Shown: piece by piece, positions 43,921 to 53,042 of the stretch | How the letters are laid out: every line of letters starts with the position of its first letter | How positions within the stretch are numbered: the first letter of the stretch is position 1 | Assembly: GCA_036310005.1 (NCBI GenBank) | Contig: JAXJSP010000050.1 | Coordinates: 36,540 to 100,539 of the forward strand | DNA from: JAXJSP01 sp036310005 | Lineage (GTDB): Bacteria; Bacillota; Clostridia; Oscillospirales; Acutalibacteraceae | Length of the DNA: 64,000 nucleotides | Direction of reading: 5' to 3' | Made by a program: the position numbers and the translations under genes | The notes under the pieces: model-generated | What the model saw: only the letters and a program-made list of their open reading frames with translations | What the model was told of the DNA's origin: nothing | Database searches by the model: none

Positions 43921-46461
43921 TTAGTCCTCTCTGTATTCTTCGGTAATGAAACCTTCTAAAATGTCGCCTTCTTTGATATCGTTGAACTTTGCAAGTCCGA
44001 TACCGCATTCATAACCGCTGTTGACTTCCTTAACGTCGTCTTTGAATCGGCGTAATGAGTCAATCTCGTCTTCCGCAATAACAATACCGTCACGGACAAC
44101 CCTGATTTTGCAGTTGCGTGTGATTGAACCGCTTGTGACATAACTTCCGGCAACCGTGCCGACAGAAGAAATCTTGTATACCTGTCTGACTTCCGCACTG
44201 CCTTTTTCAACATCTCTGTATTTAGGCGCAAGCATACCTTTCATAGCGGACTCAATTTCTTCAATAGCGTGGTAAATAACCCTGTAAAGACGAATTTCAA
44301 CACCGTCACGCTCTGCGTTGACCTTAGCACCCGATTCGGGACGGACATTAAAGCCTACGATAATAGCATTAGATGTGTTTGCAAGCATAACATCGCTTTC
44401 GTTTACAGCACCTACCGCACCGTGAATTACTCTGACTTTAACTTCATCGTTTGATAATTTTTCAAGCGACTGCTTAACTGCCTCAACCGAGCCTTGTACA
44501 TCGGCTTTGACAATAATGTTAAGTTCTTTGATGTCACCCTCTTGCATGTGCGAGAAAAGATTATCAAGAGTGACCTTTTGGTTAGCGCCCCAGACATCTT
44601 CTTTAGCCTTTTGAATTCTTTGCTCAACAAGTTCTCTTGCAAGCCTTTCATCACTTACAGCATCAAAGGTGTCGCCCGCACTCGGTACAGCATCAAGACC
44701 TGTAATTTCAACAGGTACGCAAGGACCTGCCTCGCTTAATTTCATACCGTTTTCGTTAAGCATCGCTCTTACTCTGCCTACCGATGTTCCCGCAACAATA
44801 ATATCGCCTGTGTGTAATGTACCCTTTTGTACAAGCAAGGTAGCAACAGGGCCTCTGCCTTTGTCAAGACGCGCCTCGATAACAAGACCGCCGGCACGAC
44901 GATTAGGATTAGCCTTGAGTTCCATTACATCTGCAACAAGAAGTACATTTTCAAGCAATTCATCAATACCTGTCTTGTTTTTAGCAGATACAGGTACTGT
45001 AATAATATCTCCGCCCCAAGCCTCGGGTACAAGTTCATATTCGGTAAGTTGCTGCATAATTCTGTCGGGGTTTGCACCGGGTTTATCCATTTTGTTAATA
45101 GCAACAATTATTTGTACCTTTGCCATTTTAGCGTGGTTAATAGCCTCAACAGTCTGCGGCATGATACCGTCGTCAGCCGCAACTACAAGGATAGCAATAT
45201 CGGTTGATTTTGCACCTCTTTCACGCATAGCGGTAAACGCCTCGTGACCGGGTGTGTCAAGGAAGGTGATGTTTCTTCCGTTTACATTAACTCTGTAAGC
45301 ACCTATTGCCTGTGTGATACCGCCGGCTTCCGTATCAACAACATTTTTGTTTCTTATAGCATCCAAAAGTGATGTCTTACCGTGGTCAACATGTCCCATT
45401 ACACATACAACAGGATCACGCGGCAAAAGGTTCTCTGAAGTGTCCTCTGTATCGTCTATAATGCGTTCTTCAATGGTAACAACAACTTCTCTTTTAACTT
45501 TTGCTCCCATTTCAGTCGCTACAATTTCAGCAGTATCATAATCAATTTCTTGAGTTTGTGCCGCCATTACGCCCAACTTCATAAGTTCTTTAATAACTTC
45601 GGCAGCAGTTTTCTTCATTTTTGCAGCCAAATCTGCAACAGTAATACTCTCACCGACAGTAACCTCGATAGGAGTCTTTTTAATTCTCTCAAGTTGAATT
45701 TTGCGTAACTTATCTGCCTCTGTTTCCTGTTTTGACTTTTTAGAGCCGAAACGCTGCTGATTATTACGCTTTTGAATTCTTTGCTTTCCGCCTTTTACAT
45801 CCGCATAACCCTTGTCAGCGGCGATGTTGAAGTATTTGTCATTATAACGGTCAACTTCCACATTACTTGTTCGGGTGTCAACATGACGCATCTCGGCAGG
45901 CCCTCTGTTCGGAGCCTCGCCTGCAACCTTCGGCTTTCTTGGCGGAATAGGTGTAGATACTTTATGTTCAACTTTCTTTTCTTCCGCTTTTTCTTCTTTT
46001 TTAGTTTCGGGTTCAGCCTTTTTATCAGGTTCTTGCTTGTTAACCTTCTGTTTAGCAGCAGGCTTTTCCTGAACTTTTTTAGGCTCTGCCTTTTGTTCTG
46101 TCTTAACAGGCGGCTTTTCTTCTTTTTTATCCTGCGGTAATGCTTCGCCTTTAGCGGCAGCCGCAAGTTTAGCAAGTTCCAAAGCAATTCTTGCCTGCTC
46201 GTCATCCCTTGCTTTTTTAGCAGCAGCCTTTTTGTTTTTCTTTTCTAATCTTGCTTGCTCGCCCGTTTCAAAATAATTGTCAAAAGATTTAACCTCATTT
46301 TGCTTAGTGAGCACTTCAAATACAATATTAAGTTGATGTTCATCAAGTGAAGTTTGGCTTTTTTTTGCATCGCCGGAGTTCTCGCTTAAAATAGATAAAA
46401 TTTCTTTACTTGAAATATTAAAATCTTTAGCAAGTTCATGAACTTTATATTTAACTGTCAT
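43921..46461 (-). CDS. infB: Translation initiation factor IF-2
   Basis: 846 residues. An N-terminal helix-turn-helix domain is followed by about 200 residues of Lys/Glu/Ala/Pro-rich low-complexity sequence and the GTPase core (GHVDHGKTSLLD, DTPGHEAF, NKMD), then domains II-IV that bind fMet-tRNA. ATG at 46461 has GGAGAG upstream. Confidence 0.97.
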   Translation of the reverse strand: MTVKYKVHELAKDFNISSKEILSILSENSGDAKKSQTSLDEHQLNIVFEVLTKQNEVKSFDNYFETGEQARLEKKNKKAAAKKARDDEQARIALELAKLAAAAKGEALPQDKKEEKPPVKTEQKAEPKKVQEKPAAKQKVNKQEPDKKAEPETKKEEKAEEKKVEHKVSTPIPPRKPKVAGEAPNRGPAEMRHVDTRTSNVEVDRYNDKYFNIAADKGYADVKGGKQRIQKRNNQQRFGSKKSKQETEADKLRKIQLERIKKTPIEVTVGESITVADLAAKMKKTAAEVIKELMKLGVMAAQTQEIDYDTAEIVATEMGAKVKREVVVTIEERIIDDTEDTSENLLPRDPVVCVMGHVDHGKTSLLDAIRNKNVVDTEAGGITQAIGAYRVNVNGRNITFLDTPGHEAFTAMRERGAKSTDIAILVVAADDGIMPQTVEAINHAKMAKVQIIVAINKMDKPGANPDRIMQQLTEYELVPEAWGGDIITVPVSAKNKTGIDELLENVLLVADVMELKANPNRRAGGLVIEARLDKGRGPVATLLVQKGTLHTGDIIVAGTSVGRVRAMLNENGMKLSEAGPCVPVEITGLDAVPSAGDTFDAVSDERLARELVEQRIQKAKEDVWGANQKVTLDNLFSHMQEGDIKELNIIVKADVQGSVEAVKQSLEKLSNDEVKVRVIHGAVGAVNESDVMLANTSNAIIVGFNVRPESGAKVNAERDGVEIRLYRVIYHAIEEIESAMKGMLAPKYRDVEKGSAEVRQVYKISSVGTVAGSYVTSGSITRNCKIRVVRDGIVIAEDEIDSLRRFKDDVKEVNSGYECGIGLAKFNDIKEGDILEGFITEEYRED

Positions 46462-46474
46462 AGCATTCTCTCCT

Positions 46475-46768
46475 TTATTTATTGGCAATAGAACTTATTT
46501 TTTCTGCAAAGCCCTTATCGGTTACAGCAAAAATTCCCGCTTTAAAACCGGTCGCTTTTGCAAGGTCCTCAAGAGTGTAATCGGTAATTATCAAAGGGCA
46601 GTTGTGTTTATTGCAAAAATATTCCGCCTCTTTTTTTGTTTTGTCGGACAGGGTAGAGGATAAAATAATAAGCATAGCCTTATTGCGTTTAAGCGAGCCT
46701 ATCGCTTTGTTAAATCCACACTCCAACTTTCCGGCGCGTCTTGATAATCCTAAAATATTAAGCAACAA
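46475..46768 (-). CDS. L7Ae/L30e-like RNA-binding protein YlxQ
   Basis: 97 residues with the L7Ae fold (NILGLSRRAGKLECG, KAMLIILSSTLSDKT). It is the YlxQ/RplGA-type protein found between nusA-ylxR and infB, probably a K-turn binder. TTG at 46768 follows GGGAGG in the end of rnpM; spacing is long (12 bases) but no ATG is available. Confidence 0.88.
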   Translation of the reverse strand: MLLNILGLSRRAGKLECGFNKAIGSLKRNKAMLIILSSTLSDKTKKEAEYFCNKHNCPLIITDYTLEDLAKATGFKAGIFAVTDKGFAEKISSIANK

Positions 46769-46772
46769 TTAC

Positions 46773-47030
46773 TTAAATTTCCTCCCTTAACCTCTGATAA
46801 ATCTCATCGGGAATTTGAATGTCAAGACATCTTTCAATACGCTTTGTTTTAATAGCATTTAAAAGACAGTCTTCATTTTTGCAAATATATGCACCTCTTC
46901 CGTTTTGCTTGCCGACAAAATCTATGAAAAGGTTATTTTCTTTGTCTTTTACAACTCTTACGAGTTCGCCTTTAGGTTTCATTTGACTGCAACCGCAACA
47001 CATACGCATCGGAATTTTTTTGTTTTGCAT
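46773..47030 (-). CDS. rnpM: RNase P modulator RnpM (YlxR)
   Basis: 85 residues of the YlxR family: PMRMCCGCSQMKPKGELVRV and GRGAYICKNEDC. Recent work ties YlxR to RNase P RNA binding and modulation. ATG at 47030 follows GAAGGG. Between nusA and ylxQ as is usual. Confidence 0.9.
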   Translation of the reverse strand: MQNKKIPMRMCCGCSQMKPKGELVRVVKDKENNLFIDFVGKQNGRGAYICKNEDCLLNAIKTKRIERCLDIQIPDEIYQRLREEI

Positions 47031-47051
47031 ACTTTTTCCCTTCAAATTAAA

Positions 47052-48104
47052 TTATTCTCCGTAAAATCCGCTTTCGGGACGAATGTCAATTTTCCAGCCG
47101 GTAAGTCTTGCGGCAAGACGGACATTTTGTCCTTTGTTTCCGATAGCAAGAGATAACTGTGAATCAGGTACGGTCGCTTTGCAAGACTTTGCGCCTTCCG
47201 AGTCAACTTCTACCGATAAAACTTTTGCCGGAGACAATGCCTCTTTGATAAATTCAACAGGATCGTCCGAATATTTAACAATGTCAATCTTTTCTTCGCC
47301 GAGTTCTTCCAAAATCTTGTTGACTCTTGTGCCTTTGGGACCGATACATGAACCTATGGCATCAACATTTTCATCTTTTGAATATACAGCAATTTTTGTT
47401 CTCGAGCCGGCTTCTCTTGTGATTGACTTAATTTCAATTATTCCGTCGTAGATTTCAGGAACTTCCTGCTCAAACATTCTGCGGACAAGACCTGAATGCG
47501 TGCGCGATAAAATCGCCTTGGGACCTTTGTCCGTTTCCTTAACATCAACAATGAAAACTTTGATTATGTCGCCCTCTTTAAAGGTCTCTTTTTCAAGCAT
47601 TTCGCTTTTTGGTAATGTAGCCTCGCTCTTTGCAATTTCAATTGTAGCGTTGCCGCTGACAGGGTCAATGCGTAAAACTTTTGCAGATACGAGTTCCTGG
47701 TTCTTGTTTTGAAACTCAACTCTTGTTCTGTCACGTTCTGCATCTCTGATACCCTGGCGGATAACATGTTTAGCAGTCTGTGCGGCAATACGACCGAATT
47801 GCATTGTATCAAGTTGAATTTTTACCGTGTCACCGACTTTTGCGTCTTTTAAATAAGCCTGCGCATCGCTTACGGTAATGTCGGTAAATTCGTTTTCAAT
47901 TTCATCCACAACATTTTTTTCAATATATACTTCGAAAATTTGTTTATCGCAGTCAATATTGCAGTGAATTATGTCCTCTCCGCCATAGTCTTTTCTGACT
48001 GTGATTATTATTGCATTTTCAATTTTTTCTGCAATAAATTCAGCGGGGATACCTTTTTCCTTTTCCATCATTTCAAGCGCTGCAAAAAATTCATTGTTTT
48101 TCAT
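47052..48104 (-). CDS. nusA: Transcription termination/antitermination factor NusA
   Basis: 350 residues: N-terminal RNA polymerase-binding domain, S1 domain and tandem KH domains (IGSCIGPKGTRVNKI, LAIGNKGQNVRLAARLTGW seen in pieces). It lacks the C-terminal acidic repeats of E. coli, as is normal in Firmicutes. It follows rimP by 35 bases. Confidence 0.96.
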   Translation of the reverse strand: MKNNEFFAALEMMEKEKGIPAEFIAEKIENAIIITVRKDYGGEDIIHCNIDCDKQIFEVYIEKNVVDEIENEFTDITVSDAQAYLKDAKVGDTVKIQLDTMQFGRIAAQTAKHVIRQGIRDAERDRTRVEFQNKNQELVSAKVLRIDPVSGNATIEIAKSEATLPKSEMLEKETFKEGDIIKVFIVDVKETDKGPKAILSRTHSGLVRRMFEQEVPEIYDGIIEIKSITREAGSRTKIAVYSKDENVDAIGSCIGPKGTRVNKILEELGEEKIDIVKYSDDPVEFIKEALSPAKVLSVEVDSEGAKSCKATVPDSQLSLAIGNKGQNVRLAARLTGWKIDIRPESGFYGE

Positions 48105-48139
48105 TTTTTATTAGTCATCCTTTCGGTTTAATATATGAA

Positions 48140-48610
48140 TTAAAATAAATCTGCGTCATCATTTAATTTAACAACGCTTATTTGTTTTTTTTCAAAAGTT
48201 AATTCTTCATCTTCGGTTTTAATCACCAGGTTGTCACCGTAACTTACAAGTTTTCCCGTAAACTCTTTTTGTCCGTTTATTGCCTGATACAAACCGACTT
48301 TGATTTCTTCACCCAGCATTTTTTCAAAATGCTCGGGACGGGTTAACTGTCTGCCGAGTCCCGGGGAAGACACCTCTAAATAGTAGGAAGTATCAATAGG
48401 GTCATACTCGTCAAGTAAAGGGTCTATCGCGTGCGAAAAGTCTTTGCAATCGTCAATTGATATCCCTTCCGGCTTGTCAATGGCAATTCTCAGATAATAC
48501 TCACTGCCTTCTTTTACAAATTGTATATCCCAGATTTCAAGATTAAGTTGCTGCGCAATAGGGAGCGCGATTTGTAAAACCTTTTTCTCTAGTTCTTTGA
48601 TTTTAGCCAT
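48140..48610 (-). CDS. rimP: Ribosome maturation factor RimP
   Basis: 156 residues: N-terminal alpha/beta domain (YYLRIAIDKPEGISIDDC, DPIDTSYYLEVSSPGLGR) and C-terminal SH3-like domain. It acts in 30S assembly. ATG at 48610 lies behind AAGGAG. It heads the nine-gene translation operon and is transcribed from the promoter at 48685-48713. Confidence 0.95.
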   Translation of the reverse strand: MAKIKELEKKVLQIALPIAQQLNLEIWDIQFVKEGSEYYLRIAIDKPEGISIDDCKDFSHAIDPLLDEYDPIDTSYYLEVSSPGLGRQLTRPEHFEKMLGEEIKVGLYQAINGQKEFTGKLVSYGDNLVIKTEDEELTFEKKQISVVKLNDDADLF

Positions 48611-48631
48611 AAAGTTCTCCTTAACAAATTG

Positions 48632-48659
48632 AAAAGAGCAGGTCAAAACCTACTCTTTT
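48632..48659. other. Leader hairpin/terminator before rimP
   Basis: AAAAGAGTAGGT and ACCTGCTCTTTT arms on the minus strand (12 bp, one G-U pair) with a TTTG loop; the 3' arm ends in TTTT followed by C. It lies between the rimP promoter and its ribosome binding site, so it can act as an attenuator, and it would also slow read-through from spoVT or the recombinase. Confidence 0.65.
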
Positions 48660-48684
48660 GCTTAAAACATCTTTTACTAAAAGT

Positions 48685-48713
48685 ATAATAACATACATTA
48701 TACAATAATGCAA
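48685..48713 (-). promoter_or_regulatory. Promoter of the rimP-nusA-infB operon
   Basis: TTGCAT, 17-base spacer, TATTAT on the minus strand, directly after the stop codon of the SpoVT part at 48722. Confidence 0.75.
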
Positions 48714-48721
48714 GTACTTTT

Positions 48722-50947
48722 TTATTCTTCCATTTGTTTTGCCAGAAAACTTGCCGCAACCTGTAATAGGGTAATGTCGCTTTGGTCAGGTGTGAAGTTA
48801 GTGTCGTTGTCAATAAATATAACAGCACCGCAAATATCACCCGCACATAATATAGGCGCGATGCAACTTGCTGTAATATCACATCCCTCAAGCGGTTCGA
48901 CTTTTGTGCGGTCGCCTTTTTTGTAAGCATAAATTTTACGCTTTTCGCAAATATCTTCAAGTTGACTGCTTACCCTGCGCTCAAGCACTTCTTTTTTGCT
49001 GATTCCGGCCGCAGAAATGCAGTGGTCACGGTCGGTAACAATAACCGGAACAGAAGTGTTTTTTGCTAAAATATCGGCAAACTGTGTCGCAAAAGCCGAG
49101 ATTTCGCCGATAGGCGAATACTTTTTAAAAATGACCTCTCCGTTACTGTCAGTGTAAATCTCAAGCGGGTCGCCCTCACATATAACATTGACACCGAAAG
49201 CCTTGTCCCTTTGGTTGCGTACCTTTTGGACTATTTGGGCTGATAAGTTGCTCTCGATGTCCCAATTAAAATTTACGACTTTACCTCTGTAACCGGATTC
49301 TTCAAGTTCTTCTTCGGTAAGCGTACCTGTTTCGAGTAACATCTGAATATCGGCTTTAAGTTTAATTTCTATCTTGTTCGTGCCTTCTTCTTTGTTTTCA
49401 AACACGATGATTTTATCAATAATTAAACTTAAATCGCCTTTATCAAGCTTGTCCTTTTCAAGAAAATCACGGAAAATATCTAATGCCGTTTTTGCAATTC
49501 GGTTAACCTCAATCCGTGTGTTGCGGTGTTCTACCGTCATTTCAAGTTGCTTTTCAAGACCGTCAATTTTCTGCAAAAGCTCGGTTTCGATTTCCTCATA
49601 GGTTTCCTCTATGATTTCCCGATTATCGCCATCCGCTTTCATAAGTTCACGGATTTTCTGCTTCTGAGTAGCCTTATAACTCTCCCTTGCCTTTGCCAAT
49701 TCCACCTCTAATTTTGCGATGGTCGAAGCAGAACTTTTCATCATCTGCGGTTCGTCCTTGATTGCTTTTTCGAGTTCGGCAATCATTTTTTCGGAGTTCT
49801 TCATCACCCGCTCTACATAGTTTTTCAGCAAATCGTCAAGCGTATCAAGGCGGATGTGGTGGGAAGTACACCCTTTTAATCCTCGTTTGTGGTATGTACC
49901 ACAAGTGTATGCAGCCGCTAAATCGGGACGGCTCATCGAGAACATAGGGCTGCCGCAATCACCGCAGAAAAGAAAACCCGAATACTCGTTTTCATATTTC
50001 TTGACACCTCTGTAATGTGATATTGACCTTTGTTTCAACTGTTGTTGTGCCTTCATAAAGGTTTTCACATCGACAATCGCAGGGTGGTGGTTTTCAAACA
50101 CTTTATTTTCTTCCACATCCAATTTTTTGTCTGCACCGTTGATATTTTTGCGGGCATATTTACGCTGACGGAGTGTGCCGATATAAAAATCGTTCTGCAA
50201 AATACCGCTGACAGTAGGTATTGCCCACACGGAACTTGCCTTAATTTTTATTTCTTCCTTGCTTTTATTTTTAGCGGCTTCAGCTTCTTTTCTTTCCTTT
50301 TCCACCATACGAGGTGTAGGAATATTTTTTTCGGTAAGGTAGTTCGCAATCTTCTTGTAACCCCACCCTTTAATGTATAGGTCAAAGATTTCACGGACAA
50401 CCTCCGCCGCCGCTTCATCCACTTCAAAAATCATTTCTTTGGTGTTTACAAAGTAATATCCGTAAGGTACGGCACAAATCCAATTACCTTCATTTTGGCG
50501 GCTCTCAACAACCCTTTTTACCTTTTTGGAAGCGTCGGTAACCGGCATTTCATTTAGCAGAAAGCGTACTTGAATGTTGTTCCAATCGTCATAGGTCGGG
50601 TAGTCGATACCGTCGCCTATGGAGATAATACGAACCCCTGCGTCTCGTAAATCTTCGAGTTCAACAAGACCTCTGCTGTTACGGCGGGAGAAACGAGAGA
50701 AGTCCTTTATCATCAGAATATCGTAGTGTCCGTTCATTAAAAGGGGACGCATACGCTGATAATTTTCTCGTTGTTCAAATGTATAACCGCTTCGGTCACG
50801 ATCCTCGTAAAAATCTACCTCTGCATCGGGAAATGTTTGTTTAATGTAAGCCTTTATAATTCTTCTTTGGTTTTCTATAGATGTATTATCTCTGTCTTTT
50901 TCGGTATCAACAGAGATACGCATATATGCGGCAATCTTCTTTGACAT
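48722..50947 (-). CDS. Large serine recombinase fused in frame to the C-terminal part of SpoVT
   Basis: 741 residues. Residues 1-594 are a large serine recombinase: catalytic Ser12 (YMRISVDTE), DFSRFSRRNSRG, recombinase domain, zinc ribbon (CGDCGSPMF...CGTYHKRGLKGC), then a long coiled coil (about 375-470). Residues 595-741 (LEIYTDSNGEVIFKKYSPIG onward) are the C-terminal GAF part of the sporulation regulator SpoVT, complete to its stop. The join is at CEGDP/LEI, exactly the target site. In the circular form the recombinase should instead end with the 25-residue tail now found at 59.8 kb. GTGAGGT precedes the ATG. Confidence 0.93.
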   Translation of the reverse strand: MSKKIAAYMRISVDTEKDRDNTSIENQRRIIKAYIKQTFPDAEVDFYEDRDRSGYTFEQRENYQRMRPLLMNGHYDILMIKDFSRFSRRNSRGLVELEDLRDAGVRIISIGDGIDYPTYDDWNNIQVRFLLNEMPVTDASKKVKRVVESRQNEGNWICAVPYGYYFVNTKEMIFEVDEAAAEVVREIFDLYIKGWGYKKIANYLTEKNIPTPRMVEKERKEAEAAKNKSKEEIKIKASSVWAIPTVSGILQNDFYIGTLRQRKYARKNINGADKKLDVEENKVFENHHPAIVDVKTFMKAQQQLKQRSISHYRGVKKYENEYSGFLFCGDCGSPMFSMSRPDLAAAYTCGTYHKRGLKGCTSHHIRLDTLDDLLKNYVERVMKNSEKMIAELEKAIKDEPQMMKSSASTIAKLEVELAKARESYKATQKQKIRELMKADGDNREIIEETYEEIETELLQKIDGLEKQLEMTVEHRNTRIEVNRIAKTALDIFRDFLEKDKLDKGDLSLIIDKIIVFENKEEGTNKIEIKLKADIQMLLETGTLTEEELEESGYRGKVVNFNWDIESNLSAQIVQKVRNQRDKAFGVNVICEGDPLEIYTDSNGEVIFKKYSPIGEISAFATQFADILAKNTSVPVIVTDRDHCISAAGISKKEVLERRVSSQLEDICEKRKIYAYKKGDRTKVEPLEGCDITASCIAPILCAGDICGAVIFIDNDTNFTPDQSDITLLQVAASFLAKQMEE
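49167..49177. other. Attachment core, left end (attL)
   Basis: Minus strand GAGGGCGACCC, encoding E-G-D-P in the recombinase-SpoVT fusion. The same 11 bases in the same reading frame occur at 59828-59838, and flanking bases differ on both sides, as expected for the crossover core of a serine integrase. Confidence 0.85.
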
Positions 50948-50997
50948 AATACCTCACTTTCAATGTTGTATTTTTATATATTCTCTTTACGAATAAC

Positions 50998-51026
50998 ATT
51001 GTAACATATCGTTTTACAAATCGCAA
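50998..51026 (-). promoter_or_regulatory. Putative promoter of the recombinase gene
   Basis: TTGCGA, 17-base spacer, TACAAT on the minus strand, 51 bases before the recombinase start. Confidence 0.55.
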
Positions 51027-51073
51027 CAGTTTTCGAGGAAATAACTGATTTTGGAAGTCTTTTTGATGTAAGC

Positions 51074-51093
51074 CGGCAGATGTTAATCTGCCG
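51074..51093. other. Hairpin between the 84-residue gene and the recombinase gene
   Basis: CGGCAGAT-GTTA-ATCTGCCG, eight-bp perfect stem. No T tract follows on the minus strand, so terminator function is doubtful; it lies just upstream of the recombinase promoter. Confidence 0.5.
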
Positions 51094-51105
51094 AAGACAG
51101 AAGAA

Positions 51106-51360
51106 TTATCTTTCTCTGTCTTGTGATTTTTTCTTCTTCACATTTTGTTCTGCAATAACTTTTTTGTTGTGAATAAGTAGTTCTTTTGTGAGTTCTACGA
51201 TATCGCCCGTGCCGGAATGATATTCGCACACTCGGTAGCCTTTTTTATTCCATTCCTTTTGTTCGGGTATTAAGGACTCCAGCAACGCTTTGTCCTCTAA
51301 ATCTTCTCGTGTAAACCAATAACACGCAAATTTTTTGTCCTCATAGACTTCCAAAACCAT
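51106..51360 (-). CDS. Mobile-element small protein, unknown function
   Basis: 84 residues, mixed charge: starts MVLEVYEDKKFACYWFTRED and ends in a Lys-rich tail (VKKKKSQDRER). GGAGG lies nine bases before the ATG. I recognise it only as the type of small cytoplasmic protein carried by Clostridia mobile elements; no function can be assigned. The 250 bases upstream of it show no further gene. Confidence 0.6.
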   Translation of the reverse strand: MVLEVYEDKKFACYWFTREDLEDKALLESLIPEQKEWNKKGYRVCEYHSGTGDIVELTKELLIHNKKVIAEQNVKKKKSQDRER

Positions 51361-51609
51361 TCAGCATTACCTCCGTTCATTCCATATTTTTCCTCGATTT
51401 TGTTGCATCTATACAGTTTGTTTTTTTACCGGCTGAAAAAGAAACGGGATTCGTCAGAACACGGTACCGTTTTAAATTACCGCTGTCCTTATATAATCTT
51501 TAATATAAGTAGTAGATAATATATTCTTCTTCAGATGGTAAAAGTGTTATTAACCTAAGTATTATTTCTTGCTATAAAGTCGCAGTCTTTAATGCGAAAA
51601 AAACGCACC

Positions 51610-51966
51610 CTATAGCTCGGTTATAAACTTGTGAACATAGATACGGGCGGGTCTGCCTTTGCCTTGTTGTAGGCGGCTGATGAGTCCGTAAAGTTCTAAT
51701 TCTTTCAGCATTTTTGTGGCTTTATCGTGTCCGCAGTTAAAGGTTTCGCATATTTCCTTTAAGGTGCAGTACACGAACACATCTCCGTAGCGGTCTGTAA
51801 ATCTGTCCCTGTTTTTGACGGATAAACACATTCGGTCAAACAGTATGCCATAGAGCAGGACCGCATCAGCCGATAGCTTTTTGTATGCCGTATGCGATAT
51901 AAGCACTTTCGGAACTCGTAAAAAAGCAAATTTTTCTGCTTCTTTTTCTTTGTAATTTTTATTCAA
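51610..51966 (-). CDS. RepA_N-domain replication-initiator-like protein
   Basis: 118 residues. The pattern FLRVPKVLISHTAYKKLSAD, AVLLYGILFDRMCLSVKNR, VFVYCTLKEICETFNCG and LKELELYGLI matches the N-terminal DNA-binding domain of RepA_N initiators of Gram-positive plasmids and integrative elements. The usual C-terminal domain is missing, so it may be a regulator rather than an initiator. TTG at 51966 follows AAGGAG. Confidence 0.8.
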   Translation of the reverse strand: MNKNYKEKEAEKFAFLRVPKVLISHTAYKKLSADAVLLYGILFDRMCLSVKNRDRFTDRYGDVFVYCTLKEICETFNCGHDKATKMLKELELYGLISRLQQGKGRPARIYVHKFITEL

Positions 51967-52057
51967 ACGCTCTCACTCCTTTCGTGGGAAGATACACCGA
52001 TTTTTTGTATTAAAATGGTGCGTATTTTGCGGTTTTTCTCCTCTGTGAACGACTTTT

Positions 52058-52306
52058 CTATGGTGGGTGGTATGTTTCTCGTAATTCCCCGATACCTCGT
52101 TTTTTGTTGTGTTTAGGTGCATTTTTACGCGCATAATTTACTGCCCTTTTGCTCTCGTAACAGCGGCACTCGATGAGCTTCGCCCGAAAACTCTGCTTAC
52201 AGTCACGGGTGCAACTGCGGCAGATTTCGTTGTAGGTGCGGCGGTTCGTTTTCGGATGAATGAAGAACGCCCACTCCTGTTTAGATTTCTTTGATAATCT
52301 TGGCAT
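52058..52306 (-). CDS. Small Cys-containing mobile-element protein
   Basis: 82 residues, very basic, with two close cysteine pairs (CRSCTRDC, then CRCY) that could form a small zinc site. The N-terminus MPRLSKKSKQEWAFF and NRRTYNEI resemble proteins found next to RepA_N genes in integrative elements. AAAGGAG precedes the ATG at 52306 and belongs to the last copy of the upstream repeat array. Function unknown. Confidence 0.6.
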   Translation of the reverse strand: MPRLSKKSKQEWAFFIHPKTNRRTYNEICRSCTRDCKQSFRAKLIECRCYESKRAVNYARKNAPKHNKKRGIGELRETYHPP

Positions 52307-52319
52307 AATAAAAACTCCT

Positions 52320-52870
52320 TTCACTTATTTGCACAAAGGTGTGCAAAACCGACACCCGTTTTGCTGCTTTTCCAGAAAAATTCACTAAAAAATTTTTATC
52401 CCTTCACTCATTTGGACAAAGGGGTATGAAATGGACACCCATTTTTCTGCTTTTCTCAAAAATTCTCTGAAAATTTTCCCCTTCACTTATTTGGACAAGC
52501 AACACCAAAATGCACACCCTTTTTGAACGGTTTTGCAAAAATTTCTTTGAAAAAATTTACCCCTTCACTCATTTGCACAAGCAGTGCCGAAATGCACACC
52601 CTTTTTGACCACTTTTGCAAAAAATACTTTAAAAAATTTAACCCCTCACTTGTTTGAACTGGGAGAAGAAAAAGTCAGGGTATTTTCTTCAAAAATTTTT
52701 AATTCTCTCACTAATTCGCACCGAGAACAAGCAAGCGTTCACCTTGTTTTTGTAAAATATCCCTCTACTTGTTTGAAATGGCAGAGCAAAATTGGGGGGT
52801 GTTTTTTGAAAAAAATATATAAAATAAAAAATCTCCCCTTGATTCATCGAACCGAGAGGAGAAGGTGATT
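52320..52870. repeat. Degenerate tandem repeats of about 80 bp
   Basis: Copies begin near 52320, 52403, 52482 and 52564 with TTCACTYATTTGSACAA and about 40 bases later CACACCC or CACCC; more diverged copies follow near 52645, 52703, 52763 and 52838. Period is 79-83 bp. On the minus strand each unit ends in an AAGGGG-like stretch, and the last copy supplies the ribosome binding site of the 82-residue gene. The 1-kb stretch 52307-53351 has no convincing gene. Confidence 0.75.
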
Positions 52871-52995
52871 GAAAAAATATTAAATTGTAAGGTGTCGTGC
52901 GGAAACAAAATTATCGCAAATCAATTTTCCAAATTTGAAAATTTATTGATTTTGGGAAATAAAACGGCAAGTGAATTTTGATTCTGCACAGAATT

Positions 52996-53042
52996 AGCGA
53001 GCAGTGTATTTGGATAACCACAGTTTCCAAATACCTCGTTAG
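52996..53042. repeat. 47-bp inverted repeat, left copy
   Basis: 46 of 47 bases match the reverse complement of 59120-59166. It contains an internal hairpin with TATTTGG/CCAAATA arms, and is preceded by the small palindrome ATTCTG-CA-CAGAAT. The pair encloses the four-gene defence cassette. Confidence 0.9.

Noticed and set aside
45772..46205. Lys/Arg-rich reading frames within infB
   Set aside because: They are other-frame translations of the low-complexity IF-2 linker.
52320..52870. CRISPR array
   Set aside because: The copies are degenerate, about 80 bp apart and have no uniform short repeats with unique spacers; no cas genes are nearby.
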